From Ochotona curzoniae (taxonomy: Eukaryota; Chordata; Mammalia; Lagomorpha; Ochotonidae), in assembly GCF_017591425.1 (NCBI RefSeq), contig NW_024467106.1, positions 22,620,501-22,684,500 on the forward strand: DNA of 64,000 nt, read 5' to 3'. The position numbers and the translations under genes were made by a program. Within the stretch, counting starts at the first letter, position 1, and every line of letters begins with the position of its first letter. Below are positions 35,356 to 45,924 of the stretch, piece after piece. The notes under the pieces were generated by a model that saw nothing but the letters and a program-made list of their open reading frames with translations, did not search any database and was not told the origin of the DNA.

Positions 35356-35684
35356 GGGCCCAGCACCATGGCCTAGCAGCTAAAGTCCTCACTTTGAATG
35401 CACCGGGATTCCATATGGGGGCTGGTTCTAATCCCGGCAGCTCCATTTCCCATCCAGCTCTCTGCTTGTGACCTGGGAAAGCAGTTGAGGACGGCCCAAA
35501 GCCTTGGGACCTGCACCCCTGTGGGAGACCTGGAGGAGGTTCCTGGCTCCTGGCTTTGGATTGGCGCAGCACCAGCCATTGCAGTCACTTGGGGAATGAA
35601 TCATCAGACAGAGCATCTTCCTCTCTGTCTTTCCTCCTCTCTGTATATCTGACTTTGTAACAAAAATAAAATAAATCTTTTTAA
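35356..35684 (+). mobile_element. C-SINE, young
   Basis: Full-length: 'gggcccagcaccatggccta' head, 'gtgacctgggaaagcagttg', 'gaggacggcccaaagccttg', 'gcagtcacttggggaatgaa', 'tgactttgtaacaaaaataa' and A-tail. Probable imperfect duplication 'aaaagggttgagtt' (35,341) / 'aaaaggattaagtt' (35,685). Four short frames here are read-through. Confidence 0.93.
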
Positions 35685-35699
35685 AAAAGGATTAAGTTC

Positions 35700-36279
35700 A
35701 TGCAAGTCACAGTGAAATTTCACTAAAGTTATTTCATCATGAAACCAATGGGCTAGCCATGCTTTTGTTATTTGTTTTCTTCTGATTGATGTTCTTTCAT
35801 TTAAAAATCAACTAAATTGAAAAAAGGAAAATCAGCTAAACTATGAATAACCACTTCCATCAAAGAATATATCCGAGGAAAAAGAACTTGGAGAAAAACA
35901 AAGAATTTGGCATCTAGGCAAATATCTTGGATAAAGAAAAGAAGTGGAAAAATATGGAAAAGTTTCCAGGAAAGTTCCATTCTTCCATAATCAACAAGTG
36001 GACCAACAGTTTGGCTTGAATCTATCAGAGCACTCTATTTTCAAAACAAAAATTTGCTTCTTAATTGATATGAGGGAAGGAGTCATTTTTCGAACCCTTG
36101 ATGGTGATCTTCATCCATGCCACGCCTGTTTCAGCACAGCATGAAGTGAATCACTTGTTTTGTGCATTTTGCCCAGTGGAAGGAGATAGAAATCTGCATG
36201 ATAAAACCTAGCTGCGTGGGTATGAGCAAGTTGCTAAGTGCTCCTACATTTGTCTTCTCCATTGCCATGAATAACAACT
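35700..36279. other. Unassigned sequence
   Basis: Nothing recognised. Confidence 0.45.
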
Positions 36280-36925
36280 CCATCTTTCTAGCTGCAGTTC
36301 CAAACCCTTGGGTTCATACTTGGTTCCTCTCCTTTTCTCATATTCTTTACTCCATCTATATTAAAGTGTTCCTGGTTCTACCTTTTAAACTTAACTCCTA
36401 ACCCAAACACATTTTCTCTCATTGCAGTAATCTCTGCTCAGATCTAAATCATCATAACATCTCATCTAGATTATTGAAAAAGTCATGCATATGGTCTGTT
36501 CTTAACAGATGTGTAAGTCACATCATGTCACACTTCTTAAAAATGGCCAGCAGTTTTCATGTCATTTACAATTAAAGTCATTATCTTTATAACAGTTTAC
36601 TTGCTCCACAATGACCAGATTCTATAATCTCTGATTTTTTTCTCCCCTTAGTCTTTTGTTGGGAACTCTGCCTTCTTGCCAAACATGCCAGCCATTCCCC
36701 TCCTCAGGACTTTTGCTTTTGCCATTTTTTCTTCCTGGAACACTCTTCCTTAGATTGTATTCTCTCTATGGAATATAAAGTTTACTTAATGTTTGTTCTC
36801 TGGAAAGATTATCAGCTTTCAAAAAAGGATGGGTTTTGTCTGTTGTGTTTGATTCTGTGCCTTCAATACCTAAAATGCAAGAGATAGAGGATGCAAATAA
36901 TCCTTTATTGAATAGATGATGCCTC
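36280..36925 (+). mobile_element. L2 LINE copy C, 3' half
   Basis: 'catcataacatctcatctag' + 'attattgaaaa', 'cacatcatgtcacacttctt', 'tcctcaggacttttgctttt', 'cttcctggaacactcttcct' and 'ggttttgtctgttgtgtttg' + 'attctgtgccttcaatacct' follow the L2 3' half closely and end near 'cctttattgaatagatga'. The 3'-most 300 bp are the clearest. Confidence 0.78.
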
Positions 36926-37456
36926 CAGACTTGAATGGAGTGCCATAGGCTGTGTATGTGGCAAATGATAGGTGTGATGTCTGTCCTCATTCCCTCTCCT
37001 ATTGATTATAGGAAAGGAATATTGCCATGGAAATATAAGAAAATTGAAAAAGGAATCATACATCTGTGATACATGCAGCATTACTTAACCAGCCAATCAA
37101 GTCCACTCCAGTTATCTATCTATAGATAGATAGATAGCTAGAGAGATATCTTTTGGTCAAAGTAAAACATTTCCTGACAATGTACATGATTCAGATCGCA
37201 GGAGTGACAGTTCCCAAGTAATCTCAATATTTAAATGTCTATGTCTTACTGAAAATCAAATTGGAAAACTATAGCTAAGTTTCCGATTACATCGTGAAAC
37301 AAAATAGTTAGGTTCCAACTTTAGTCCATCTCTGATTAGCTAAGTTCACTAATCAGAAAATTTTCATTTCTCAGAGAATTGTTTTTTCTCCCAAGAGGAT
37401 GGGTTAAAAAAATACTTTCCCAGCTGAGCTTTTAGATGGCATAGAAATGACATGTG
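36926..37456. other. Unassigned sequence with GATA repeat
   Basis: Holds a short TATC/GATA tract at 37,114-37,137 ('tatctatctatagatagata') that reads as a palindrome-like pair. Otherwise nothing recognised. Confidence 0.5.
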
Positions 37457-37955
37457 TATCCTGGGAATATATCCAGAGGAAGTGAAATCTGCCTACAAAA
37501 GAGTGACCTGCAACCCATATTCATAGCAGCACAATCCACAGTAGCAAAAACATGGATGCCAATTAAAAGAGGGTTGTATAACAAAACTGTGTTAGATATA
37601 CTGTATGGAATACTACTCAGCCATTATAAACAATGAAGTTCTATCATTTGTAACAAAGTGGTCCTAACTGGAGACCATTATGCTCAGTGAAATAAGCCAA
37701 TCCCTAAAGGATAAATATCACATACTCTCTCTGAAGTAACACAGAGTTCATCCAAAGTACAAACTGTAAAGATATATAGACAAAAGGTATACACTTGTAA
37801 TCTCAAACAAATGGTTTAATGGAAACCAGAGAAGTGAGAATCAAGAAGACCGCAATATGCCTACATCTCTACTCCCAATAAAAATAGGTCACCAATAAAA
37901 CTGTTAAATATGTTGTGGCAACAAAATGCTAAATAGAAAATAAGAATTAAAAAAA
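37457..37955 (+). mobile_element. L1 LINE 3' end
   Basis: 'tcctgggaatatatccagag', 'attcatagcagcacaatcca', 'ggaatactactcagccatta', 'gctcagtgaaataagccaat' and a 3'UTR ending 'gaattaaaaaaaagaa'. This is the end of ORF2 plus 3'UTR of a lagomorph-type L1, 5'-truncated. Possible imperfect duplication: 'agaaatgacatgtgta' (37,443) / 'agaaatagcatatgca' (37,956). Confidence 0.85.
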
Positions 37956-38118
37956 AGAAATAGCATATGCAGAAAGAGGTACTGCAAAAGTCAGCGGATG
38001 GAAAACTTCAGCATATACTACTTTCTACTAATTGGAAGGCTTGTCCTGATCCTGTTTGTGCTTTAGTTTTAGATATCAATGAATGGTAAGTGTGATCCCC
38101 TGGAAGACTTCTCATGTA

Positions 38119-38121
<3 letters not shown>

Positions 38122-38155
<34 letters not shown>
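38122..38155 (+). repeat. (GT)17 microsatellite
   Basis: Perfect GT array. A minus-strand 'THTHTH' reading frame over it is an artefact. Confidence 0.98.
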
Positions 38156-38156
<1 letters not shown>

Positions 38157-38390
38157 GTATACTCTCACCACTATAAAACCAGCTGCCAGATATTAAAATC
38201 TTATTCTTAACCATACGTCATCTCTCTCTCGAGGATGATACATACTCAACAAATACTAATTTTTCTCATATTGACTACAATATTAATATATCTATCATAC
38301 ACATACAACATATTCAAAATATTTGTAGAAAGTAGTATTAAAATACAAGTTTGTTTAGATGCAAGAAATTCTTGAAAGTGTATGTGATTT

Positions 38391-38494
38391 TTAAGAGTTG
38401 CTGAAAAATGTACATTGTGAAAAAACTATGCATGCTTATTAAATGTTTACACCAAAATAAACTTACCTTTGAATTTGATTTTATAAACTTACAA
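38391..38494 (+). mobile_element. Mariner-like MITE, left part
   Basis: 'gttgctgaaaaatgtacatt', 'gtgaaaaaactatgcatgct', 'acaccaaaataaacttacct' and 'ttgaatttgattttataaac' match the element at 41,265 in order. The right end reappears after the C-SINE at 38,743. Confidence 0.65.
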
Positions 38495-38742
38495 AAATAG
38501 ACTATTTACTTGAGCTCTAATCCACTAGTTACTCCCTAAATGCCTGCAATGATCATGTCTGCTTGAGGCTGAAGTTGGAAGCTGGCAAATCAATTCATCT
38601 CTCTCAGGGGTGGCAGAAATCCTGGAACTGGAGTCATTATCAGCAAGAAGCTGGAATCAGGAGCTGGAGCTGGGACTCGAACCCAGGACGTCAGGGTTAG
38701 ATGAGGCACCAGCAGCCTCTTAATCACTAGATAAAATGTCCA
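38495..38742 (-). mobile_element. C-SINE inserted in a mariner-like MITE
   Basis: Reverse-strand, older copy. It keeps the reversed B box 'gggactcgaaccc', nearly canonical for a tRNA-type promoter. The flanks are the same MITE end ('gattttataaacttac' and 'caattttcaacaaactt'), consistent with a decayed target duplication. Confidence 0.72.
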
Positions 38743-38772
38743 ATTTTCAACAAACTTTTGGGGGGTATCCTA
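38743..38772 (+). mobile_element. Mariner-like MITE, right terminal repeat
   Basis: 'ccaattttcaacaaactttt' followed by 'ggggggtatcc' is the terminal part expected after the segment interrupted at 38,494. Confidence 0.6.
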
Positions 38773-38779
38773 GTATATG

Positions 38780-39429
38780 TACAATTTTCACTCCTTATAA
38801 CAAATTGCAGTTTTCTTTAAATCCTGTTTTCTTAATTTTTTCTTCATTTTATGATCATGGGTAAGAGGTTGTGAAGTAGAATTTCTTCAATGCCCATATT
38901 TGCAAAAATACAGAATTTAGAGACTGCCAAATTGTCTTTGTATTTAAAAAAAATACCATTAATCACTGTCAATCAATGGTTTGAGACAAAGAAAAGTAAA
39001 TATGTCAGGAGTGCTGAAAGAAGACATTTTATGGGAAAGGAGGAGCCTGTTTACAAAGAGGGTGTAAGTTATGAAAGAGCAGGTAATATGGTAAAATGAT
39101 GCGATAAAAGTCAGGTTAGGAAAGTGAATTTTACATGATTGTGGACAGAAGACTCGGTGTCTTGAACCGGAGGAATGACAAATTATATTTAGAAAAGTGA
39201 ATTTGCTACTGAAGATGAGGTGGCATTCAAGAAAATTTCAAATGGAAGCTTTAACCAGGAGGTAAAAATCAAGAAGTATCACATTAGAGAAAAGTTCACA
39301 GGCTATAAGACATCTGTTGTCTCTAAAATCAGATTTGAGAGTTGGTGGCTTTCTTAGGTCACTTTTTGCCCCAAATTGGGCACCACAGCATTTGGAACAA
39401 GAGATGTACTGGCCTGAACATTGATCTTG
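38780..39429. other. Unassigned sequence
   Basis: No gene or repeat recognised. The plus frame at 38890-39099 has no domain. Confidence 0.45.
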
Positions 39430-39560
39430 TCTTCCTGTCTTCTTAATTATGTCATCTTGGAAGACTGAAGCCTCAGTTTTCTCATCTAAAATAAACGAAA
39501 CACTATATTACCTACATTATAAATCCATGCGATGATTAAAAGAAATAATACAAGTTATTA
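39430..39560 (-). mobile_element. MIR SINE
   Basis: 'cttggaagactgaagcctca' + 'gttttctcatctaaaataaa', then 'ttacctacattataaatcca' and 'gcgatgattaaaagaaataa' follow the reversed MIR core. Confidence 0.72.
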
Positions 39561-40348
39561 TTCAGTAGACACAGTGTACCAAGTGAGCCAAGTTACAACT
39601 CTTACCTGTGTTCTTGAGATGTCCACTTAACTTCTCGGAGTTTCTTGTCCTCAAATGTAAAAGCAAGTGAATCCAGAGCAACCTGGACTGCAGAAGTGCA
39701 AGCACTTGGCAAAATATAACTTGTTGTATCAATATTAAATTTAATGTTTATTGTTATTTGTAATATTGGTGTCTTCTTGAAACCATGTGTCCAGAACTTG
39801 AGCGAACACTGGTTCTTTAGCATTTAAATCATCTGTTGAGTTTCCAACAATGTGATAATCCATGGAAAATGATTAGGTGAATAGTGGAGCCTTGGCTGTG
39901 CTTTGCAGAGGCAATGTTAGAGATTCACAGATTAGCTCCTATGCCTTGTAACAAGGCTTTTCATATTAGCTTTGTGATGTCAATGGCAGAACTTAATTAA
40001 TCTGGTCCTTGGTTTCTAAATCTAGTGCAGGGGTGACTGTGGATACTTCCTGCAGTATAAAATCTTTTTTGAATTTGCTTATGTTTCCATGACAACATGC
40101 CAATTCCATATTTACTGTGGCAAATGTTAAAAGTGGAAATGAAATATATCTAATAATCAAATTGTAGTCAACCATGTTCTAGACCACATGCATATATGCT
40201 GATGTTGAAGCTCCTGTCCTTATTTTCTCCTCATTTTGACATGGTTAAATGAATATTTCATCACCGATAAGCATCTGCCAGAACAGAAGGAGGTGGTATC
40301 CTTTTACACTTATCAACAGACTCAAGAGCACACTGAATATTTCTGGTT
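39561..40348. other. Unassigned sequence
   Basis: Nothing recognised. The 73-codon and 60-codon minus frames are unremarkable. Confidence 0.45.
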
Positions 40349-40760
40349 TTATTTTACTTCTTCTGGCTCTCTTTTGAGTTTAGCTCCTTGAGACTGCAGA
40401 GCAAGCCTTACTGTTTCTGTGCATTCCCCACAGGAATTAAACAGGCCAGGGGCATTCACAATAGATGTGAATTTCTGTATAATCAAGACAATCTGAGCTA
40501 GTGCAGGCAGTGCATTTGGGGGGACAATTATCTCTCCGGTAAAACAGGAACAACTGCATTCACACAATAGGAGCTGTCTGGAGAGCAACCCTGGAGCCTG
40601 ACCTTCTCGTGACCCCCAGCTTCCCAGAGCCGGTGGATCACCTGGAGCATCCTTCCCTTATCTGTCCAGTAAATCATGTTACTCACTGTTCCCACCATGC
40701 TCTCAGGGCAGATGCAAAGGAATGCCCCAAGAGAGAGCAGCAAAGCAGGACACTGTTTGA
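40349..40760. other. Cysteine-bearing minus-strand frames in unique sequence, not assigned
   Basis: Two overlapping minus-strand frames (79 codons at 40349-40588; 71 codons at 40528-40743) are slightly Cys-rich and the second has a hydrophobic start. They lie in different reading frames, are closed by stops and match no family I can name with confidence. If real they could be a decayed exon pair or processed remnant, but chance is more likely. Confidence 0.25.
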
Positions 40761-41264
40761 ACCCTAATAATCAGTTTGTATCCTCTGACAGAACAGATAG
40801 ACTTTTCCAGAAAGTCATGCAGCTGTGCCTTAGCCTAGTGGGAAAGATGCTTACAAGAAGAATGAGACTCCTAACAGAGTATGGGAACCCACGAAATGTT
40901 CTCACCCAATTAAACGTTTAATGAGGCCATCGTGGAAAAGCTGTTGTCTCCGGTTGTAGGTAGTGTGCTCTCCTCACTGTAGTCTTTTATTCGGAGTTTG
41001 TAATCTCTGGAAACATCTTGACCACTTAGCATTCCCTCTTGTTCCTTGCTCTCTGATATGATGTGTTTGGCTAATGGGCCATGTATCAAAGCTCTCTTCC
41101 TCTCAACTCTTGCCCCCTCCCTCTTGCTGACATTTCAAAATTCCCAGTCTTGGTCCAATGTGCATCTTCTATTTTAATTCAAATGTACTTAACCTTGTAG
41201 ACGCCTAATAGGGATCCAGTTGCAGCAGCTCCTCAATGGGGTTCACAGGATGAATGAAAATTAT
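40761..41264. other. Unassigned sequence
   Basis: Nothing recognised. Confidence 0.45.
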
Positions 41265-41382
41265 CTTCAAAAAGTTCATGAAAAATGCATGTGATGAAAA
41301 AATAACGCATGAACTTGAGAAAAAAAAACTATACCAAAATAAACTTATCTTAGAATTCCAGTTTTCCACAAACCTTTTGAGG
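41265..41382 (+). mobile_element. Mariner-like MITE, complete
   Basis: A 118-bp element with imperfect terminal inverted repeats: left 'cttcaaaaagttcatgaaaa', right (reversed) 'cctcaaaaggtttgtggaaa'. The interior has 'accaaaataaacttatctta'. It is non-coding, so it would have needed transposase in trans. It is a type seen in several mammal genomes; no family name is claimed. Confidence 0.65.
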
Positions 41383-41393
41383 TATTCCTAAGG

Positions 41394-41433
41394 TTTTTTT
41401 TTTTTTACTAAGGCTTTTTTTTTTTTTTTTTTG
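41394..41433 (+). repeat. Poly-T tracts
   Basis: Two T runs (about 12 and 18) separated by 'actaaggc', in a short tandem-like arrangement following the MITE. Confidence 0.9.
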
Positions 41434-41449
41434 CTTGATTGTTTCATGT

Positions 41450-41620
41450 CATCTTTGTGATACGCAATGGGATGGATGTGGACATGTTTGCATTACAGAT
41501 TAGCAAGCTGAGCCCAGAAGAAGCAAAACAACTTGTCTAATGCAACCCAACTCTAGTGGGGAGAGCTGGGAGTCACATTCTGTTCTGTTTGACTCTGAAA
41601 GTTCTGCTAGATTTTTTTTT
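41450..41620 (+). mobile_element. MIR SINE
   Basis: 'gtttgcattacagattagca', 'agctgagcccagaagaagca', 'aaacaacttgtctaatgcaa' and 'gagagctgggagtcacattc' follow the MIR plus-strand core and 3' part. Confidence 0.75.
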
Positions 41621-42829
41621 TTCCCTCTAGGTCACCACATGGCTAACGAATTTTCAGACACACAAAAGATTCTTGTCTAAAGAAAGAAACAATAGCCTGC
41701 CTATGTGAAGCCAGGAAAGATGGTTGTTTAAAGATCAGTTGTCTTTGAAACTGCTTGCCTAGGAAGGTTCAGACTGGTTAGAAGGCAAAATGAAAGAAAG
41801 GTATCAATGAGACAGTTCATTCATGCCGAGTCGTACCAGATCTGCCTGAGCTTTATTCTATCGTCATAGGAACTTGGCTGTATATAAGAATGGCCATAGG
41901 TAAACCTGCACGGTCTCAGGTATAATGACTAAATGGTAACTAATACATTCTCATCTAATCTCTGACATTTAGACAATATCACACAAAAGTCTATGAGTTT
42001 GGCCTGTTACACAGCCCTATACTGTTCTATCATTTAGATGCCATAATATCATGATGTTGATCTCCCGCAACTTCATAGCTACGTGATTGCCTCATAAAGT
42101 AAAAAGTGTAAGAAATTAGGATGGGATGGCAGGTGAGGTTGAATCCTGGAAGTGGGAGTCTTCCACTTTTTCACACTTTGGGATCACGTCATTGAGTAGG
42201 AGGAAAATGAAAAAAGTGTGCAGCCCTGATGGAAATGCTGTCCCAACCATCGTCCACACCGTATGTTCCCACAACGCAATGAGTCAAGGGCAGACCCATA
42301 ACTGAGCAGAAACAGATCTACCTGGAAGTTAGTGTGCTGTTCTCAAGTCTTCCGGTCAGAAGGCAAACTGACTCATGTTTTCCTCTTGCAGAAATCGCTT
42401 TTGTTTTCTTTGTCTTGGGAGGCCTGGCCCTTTTACATAATGAAATCTGAAACGTGTAATTGTTAACCCTTGAAATTTCATGAAGGACAGCATCATCCCC
42501 CAAGACAAGCTCCTTATGCGAGGAATTAAGCTGGGACCTTAGACTCTTGGTTGGCCAAGGGGGCTTCCATGGTGCAGTTTAAACAGATAGGCACCAGGCT
42601 ACATTTTAATGTCGTCACTTGTTATTCCTGAGAAAGAGCACCCCTCCCGTGACTACTACTGATTCTGCCAAACCACTGAGAGAATGGATTTCTTCAACAT
42701 GCAATGTCATGTGGTCCAGGAAGAATGACAGGAATATTGTTGAAAGAAAAGTGGCTTCTGCTTAGAGGTGGGGAAGAATGTTCAAGAATGATCTAACAGC
42801 AAAGTTTGGAATGTGAGGCTTGAGGGCGT
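41621..42829. other. Unassigned sequence
   Basis: About 1.2 kb with no recognised gene or repeat. Confidence 0.45.
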
Positions 42830-42965
42830 GTCACAGAGCAATCCTGCTATAGTTGCATGACCTTGGGAAAATGATTTCACCTCTTTAGAACTTATTTTTC
42901 AAGCCCGTTCTCTAAAAGTGCACAGCATAACACTTACAGAAAGACATCCATGTGAGCTCTTATGC
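42830..42965 (-). mobile_element. MIR SINE
   Basis: 'ttgcatgaccttgggaaaat' 'gatttcacctctttagaact' and 'ttctctaaaagtg' follow the reversed MIR order (tgaccttgggcaagttact, aacctctctgagcctcag). Confidence 0.68.
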
Positions 42966-43505
42966 ATATTTTAGAATCTAATAAAAAGTCAACAATCAAA
43001 CCTATCAACCTATCTGACCTAAGCAGACTGCTATTTCCAAATCCCAAGCCTATGCCAAGGATCTGCTTTGTTAGCAGAAAGCAGTTGTTTAGCCTTGGAA
43101 GCTACTGGATAACAATGGTTGGAAGGTTACTGGCGACATAATGTAACATACCATAGACCAGTTGGGAAATAACACTACGTTTATTTTTATTTTGTTTTGT
43201 TTTGTCTTGGATTGACTTGTTTTCATTTCAATTTTGCAGAAAATATCTGATACGGTTTCATATTGCAAGTAAGAGAGTATTATTTTATTCATTTTTTTTT
43301 TTTTACAATTTACATAGGTAATATCTGGGAGCGCTTTTGCTTTGTGTTCTGCAACATTTTGGCAGCAACAAACATCGTTTTTTCAGGTTTTTGTTTGTTT
43401 GCTTGTTTGGGTTTTTTTTGCCCTTCCTTCTGGCTAATAGGACATTATGCTGATATGTGAAGAAGAGAGTTCATGGTGTGAAGGTTTTTACATGCTTCTA
43501 GTCTT
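42966..43505. other. Unassigned sequence with T-rich runs
   Basis: Contains an imperfect TTTTG array (43,186-43,207) and T runs at 43,289 and 43,411. No gene recognised. Confidence 0.5.
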
Positions 43506-43756
43506 AAGAGTGCTCAATTTTTTTTTTAAGATTTATTTATTTATTGGAAAGTCAGATATACAGAGAGGAGGAGAGACACACAGGAAGATCTTCTGTCTGA
43601 TGATTTACTCCCCAAGTAAGTGCAGCCGATCCAAAGCCAGGATCCAGGAACTTCTTCCAGGTCTCCCACATGGGTGCAGGGTTCCAAAGCCTTGGGCCGT
43701 CCTTGACTGCTTTCCCAGGCCACAAGCAGGGAGCTGGATGGGAAGTGGAGCTGCCG

Positions 43757-43767
43757 GGATTAGAACC
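43757..43767 (-). promoter_or_regulatory. RNA polymerase III B box of the C-SINE
   Basis: Reverse complement reads GGTTCTAATCC, one mismatch to the tRNA-type B box. Together with the A box 45 bp upstream in transcription this is a typical type 2 internal promoter spacing. Confidence 0.8.
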
Positions 43768-43811
43768 GGCACCCATATGGGATCCTGGCGCGTTCAAGGC
43801 GAGGACTTTAA

Positions 43812-43822
43812 CCGCTAGGCCA
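43812..43822 (-). promoter_or_regulatory. RNA polymerase III A box of the C-SINE
   Basis: Reverse complement reads TGGCCTAGCGG and fits the A-box consensus at every position. Transcription would start near 43,835 and proceed leftwards. Confidence 0.8.
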
Positions 43823-43845
43823 CGCTGCCGGGCCCAAGAGTGCTC

Positions 43846-44077
43846 CTTTTTATGGGTGTAATATTCTAATATATTCCTTTTAATACATTTTGGGCATGCA
43901 GAAATGCTTACAATAACAGGAAATAGTAGATGAAAGCAATGAATAGAACTCTTGACACATTTCATTGTCCTAAGAGTGTTAAAATATAAAGGAATCCTTA
44001 AACTATCTTCAGCAAGAACAAAGATTTTATTTGAGATGGGATCTGGGAAATTTTTCCATGACTCGTGGGTAGCTTTT
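43846..44077. other. Unassigned spacer between two C-SINEs
   Basis: Nothing recognised. Confidence 0.45.
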
Positions 44078-44356
44078 TATAATTTTGTTTTAAAGATTTA
44101 TTTATTTTTATTGGAAAGGCAACTCTACAGAGAGAAGGAAAGACAAAGATCTTCTGTCTGCAAAGCCAGGAGCTTCTTCCAGGTCTTCCATGTGGGTGCA
44201 GGGTCCCAGGGGTTTGGCCCATCCTCTACTGCATTCCCTGGCCATAGGCAAGGAGCTGGATAAGAAGTGGAGCAGCCTAGACACAAATCAGCACCCATAT
44301 GGGATCCCAGTGTGCAAGATGAAGTTTGAACCACTAGGCTGCTGCACTGGACCCCA
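44078..44356 (-). mobile_element. C-SINE with internal deletion
   Basis: Same orientation as the copy 240 bp to the left. It lacks the segment between 'cttctgtctg' and 'caaagccaggagcttcttcc' that contains the 'ttcactccccaa' motif. Probable imperfect duplication 'tgggtagctttt' (44,066) / 'tggatagtttt' (44,357). Confidence 0.9.
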
Positions 44357-44454
44357 TGGATAGTTTTGAAGGATAATTATTCCTTCCACCTCTCAGGAGG
44401 CTTTGGAGTTTTCAAGGTATCTTCACCAACTTGTTTTGTTTGTTTGTTTTAAGT

Positions 44455-44572
44455 CAATTCAATCACAAGACAAGGAAAGTGAGTCCTAAGGATGCTGTCA
44501 TTTGCTCATCTTCTCACAGTCAATAAGTATAAATTTCAGGATATGATTTCAGCTTCATCCTACCCCGTCCCT
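44455..44572 (+). mobile_element. MIR fragment
   Basis: 'caaggaaagtgagtcctaag', 'gctcatcttctcacagtcaa' and 'aggatatgatttcagcttca' follow the MIR plus-strand core. Short. Confidence 0.55.
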
Positions 44573-45339
44573 TTCATGACAATCCTAGAAAACCAAACAC
44601 ACATTGATTGCTTATATAAGATTCAGGGACTCCTTGGAAAGGCAATTATGTAGCAAACATGAATAAAAAAGATTTCTTGGATACCATGTTTAGGAAAAAA
44701 GAGGACACATTAAGGCAAAAACAAATGACTTCCAAAACAACATGGAACATGAAGGAATCGTGAAGATGCGTGAATCCAGGCTGTAATCCAGTTTCCCAAA
44801 AGTTTTGTCATGAATCCTATGATAAAACTGCTACTCTTTTAGCTTTGTTTTTTCAGTCCTTCAAATAGAAAAGATTTTCCACATTGCAAAAGAGAAGTTA
44901 GTACTAGATATAGACTCATGTGAGTTTTATTATCTTGAACAAAATCAATTGAAATAATGGTTATAATGGGGATTGAATGGGTAGAATTTTAATGTTTAGT
45001 TTGGTGCTATCATATGAAATTGGAAGAAAAAAGAAATTAAAAAAAGAAAAAGACTATAAGAAGACCTAGGAAATGACTCTTAAATCTAATAAAGAAATTC
45101 AAAGTTAGTATGTTTTGTTAACAGATAAGCTAAATAACAAATTTTATACAATGGCTGAGAATTATTATAGATGAGTCCACTGGAATAAAATGTTGAGGCT
45201 CTTAACACCTGCCAAGATGACTGGAATATTCCTTCCAGGTCAAGCAGTAATGTGTAAGTTAGGGTTAGAGTCATTGTCTACTGGAGAGGTCAAGACACGG
45301 AAAATAGATGTGTGGACAATCAAACATTGAACTTTATAA
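44573..45339. other. Unassigned AT-rich sequence
   Basis: Nothing recognised. Confidence 0.45.
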
Positions 45340-45530
45340 TTGTCATGGCCCCATTATTGATTAGAAAACTCAGTTCCAATATATTAAAGTAAAGTGTGAG
45401 CACTACAGTAGAAAAATGCTTTGGCCAATGTCTCTCAGCAAATAAATGGCAGAGACGGGACTGGATCTCAGACATGCAGACTCCCAGGGAATACCTGCAG
45501 ACACCAGATCCTGCTTTTCCTTCTCTTCTT
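45340..45530 (+). mobile_element. MIR SINE
   Basis: 'ggccccattattgattagaa' 'aactcagttcc', 'ggccaatgtctctcagcaaa' 'taaatggcagagacgggact' 'ggatctcagacatgcagact' follow the MIR core and 3' part closely. Confidence 0.82.
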
Positions 45531-45924
45531 ATAATTATCTCTATTTTCACCATCTGACAGAATAAATATGTATTATTTTTCTGGTCAGAAATAAAGTAAA
45601 AAGGAGAAATAGGTACAGAGAATGTGAGCATATCAGACTATAGACTGTTCAAAAAATAGAAACTCCTGAGTTTGGTTAGAGAGAACATAGTTGAGAAATA
45701 ATAAAGAGGGTGGCAGCTGAGGATAAAGTGAGTGAAGTCAGGTGGATGAAGGAGACACATGGAACACAAACAGGGAGATCAGAAGATGTAAAATGCAGAT
45801 GGAACTCTTCAGAAGGGCAAAAATCTGAGGGTATTTGTGCCTCATTACCTTGTGGTTGTTTAATATTATGGAATAACAGGAGAGAAAGAGGATGAACAAA
45901 CAAACAAAGAAAAAAACAGAAGAG
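45531..45924. other. Unassigned sequence
   Basis: Nothing recognised. Confidence 0.45.

Larger units (their letters stand above)
43516..43835 (-). mobile_element. C-SINE, best-preserved copy
   Basis: A 320-bp full-length copy flanked by an exact 10-bp duplication 'aagagtgctc' (43506-43515 and 43836-43845). The A box reads TGGCCTAGCGG (reverse strand, 43812-43822), a perfect match to TRGCNNAGYGG. The B box GGTTCTAATCC (43757-43767) differs at one base from GGTTCGANNCC. CpGs are retained ('ggcgcgttc', 'gccgggattag'). Frames of 60-137 codons here are read-through. Confidence 0.96.

Noticed and set aside
35258..35652. Several frames of 62-104 codons
   Set aside because: All are read-through of the C-SINE at 35,356-35,684; the same peptide pieces recur at 5,005, 17,217, 43,670, 53,373 and 63,385, as expected of a repeat.
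40349..40588. Resemblance to a small secreted cysteine-rich cytokine-like (TAFA-type) protein
   Set aside because: Only a loose cysteine pattern fits; spacing and conserved motifs are wrong and the frame is in non-repeat but unconserved-looking sequence.
43812..43822. tRNA gene
   Set aside because: A and B boxes are present, but the sequence continues as a C-SINE and no acceptor stem pairs with the 3' side of a cloverleaf. It is a tRNA-derived SINE head, not a tRNA gene.
43541..43965. 137-codon minus frame and 123-codon plus frame
   Set aside because: Both read through the C-SINE at 43,516-43,835, whose SINE signature is unmistakable. The minus frame also starts in its flank.
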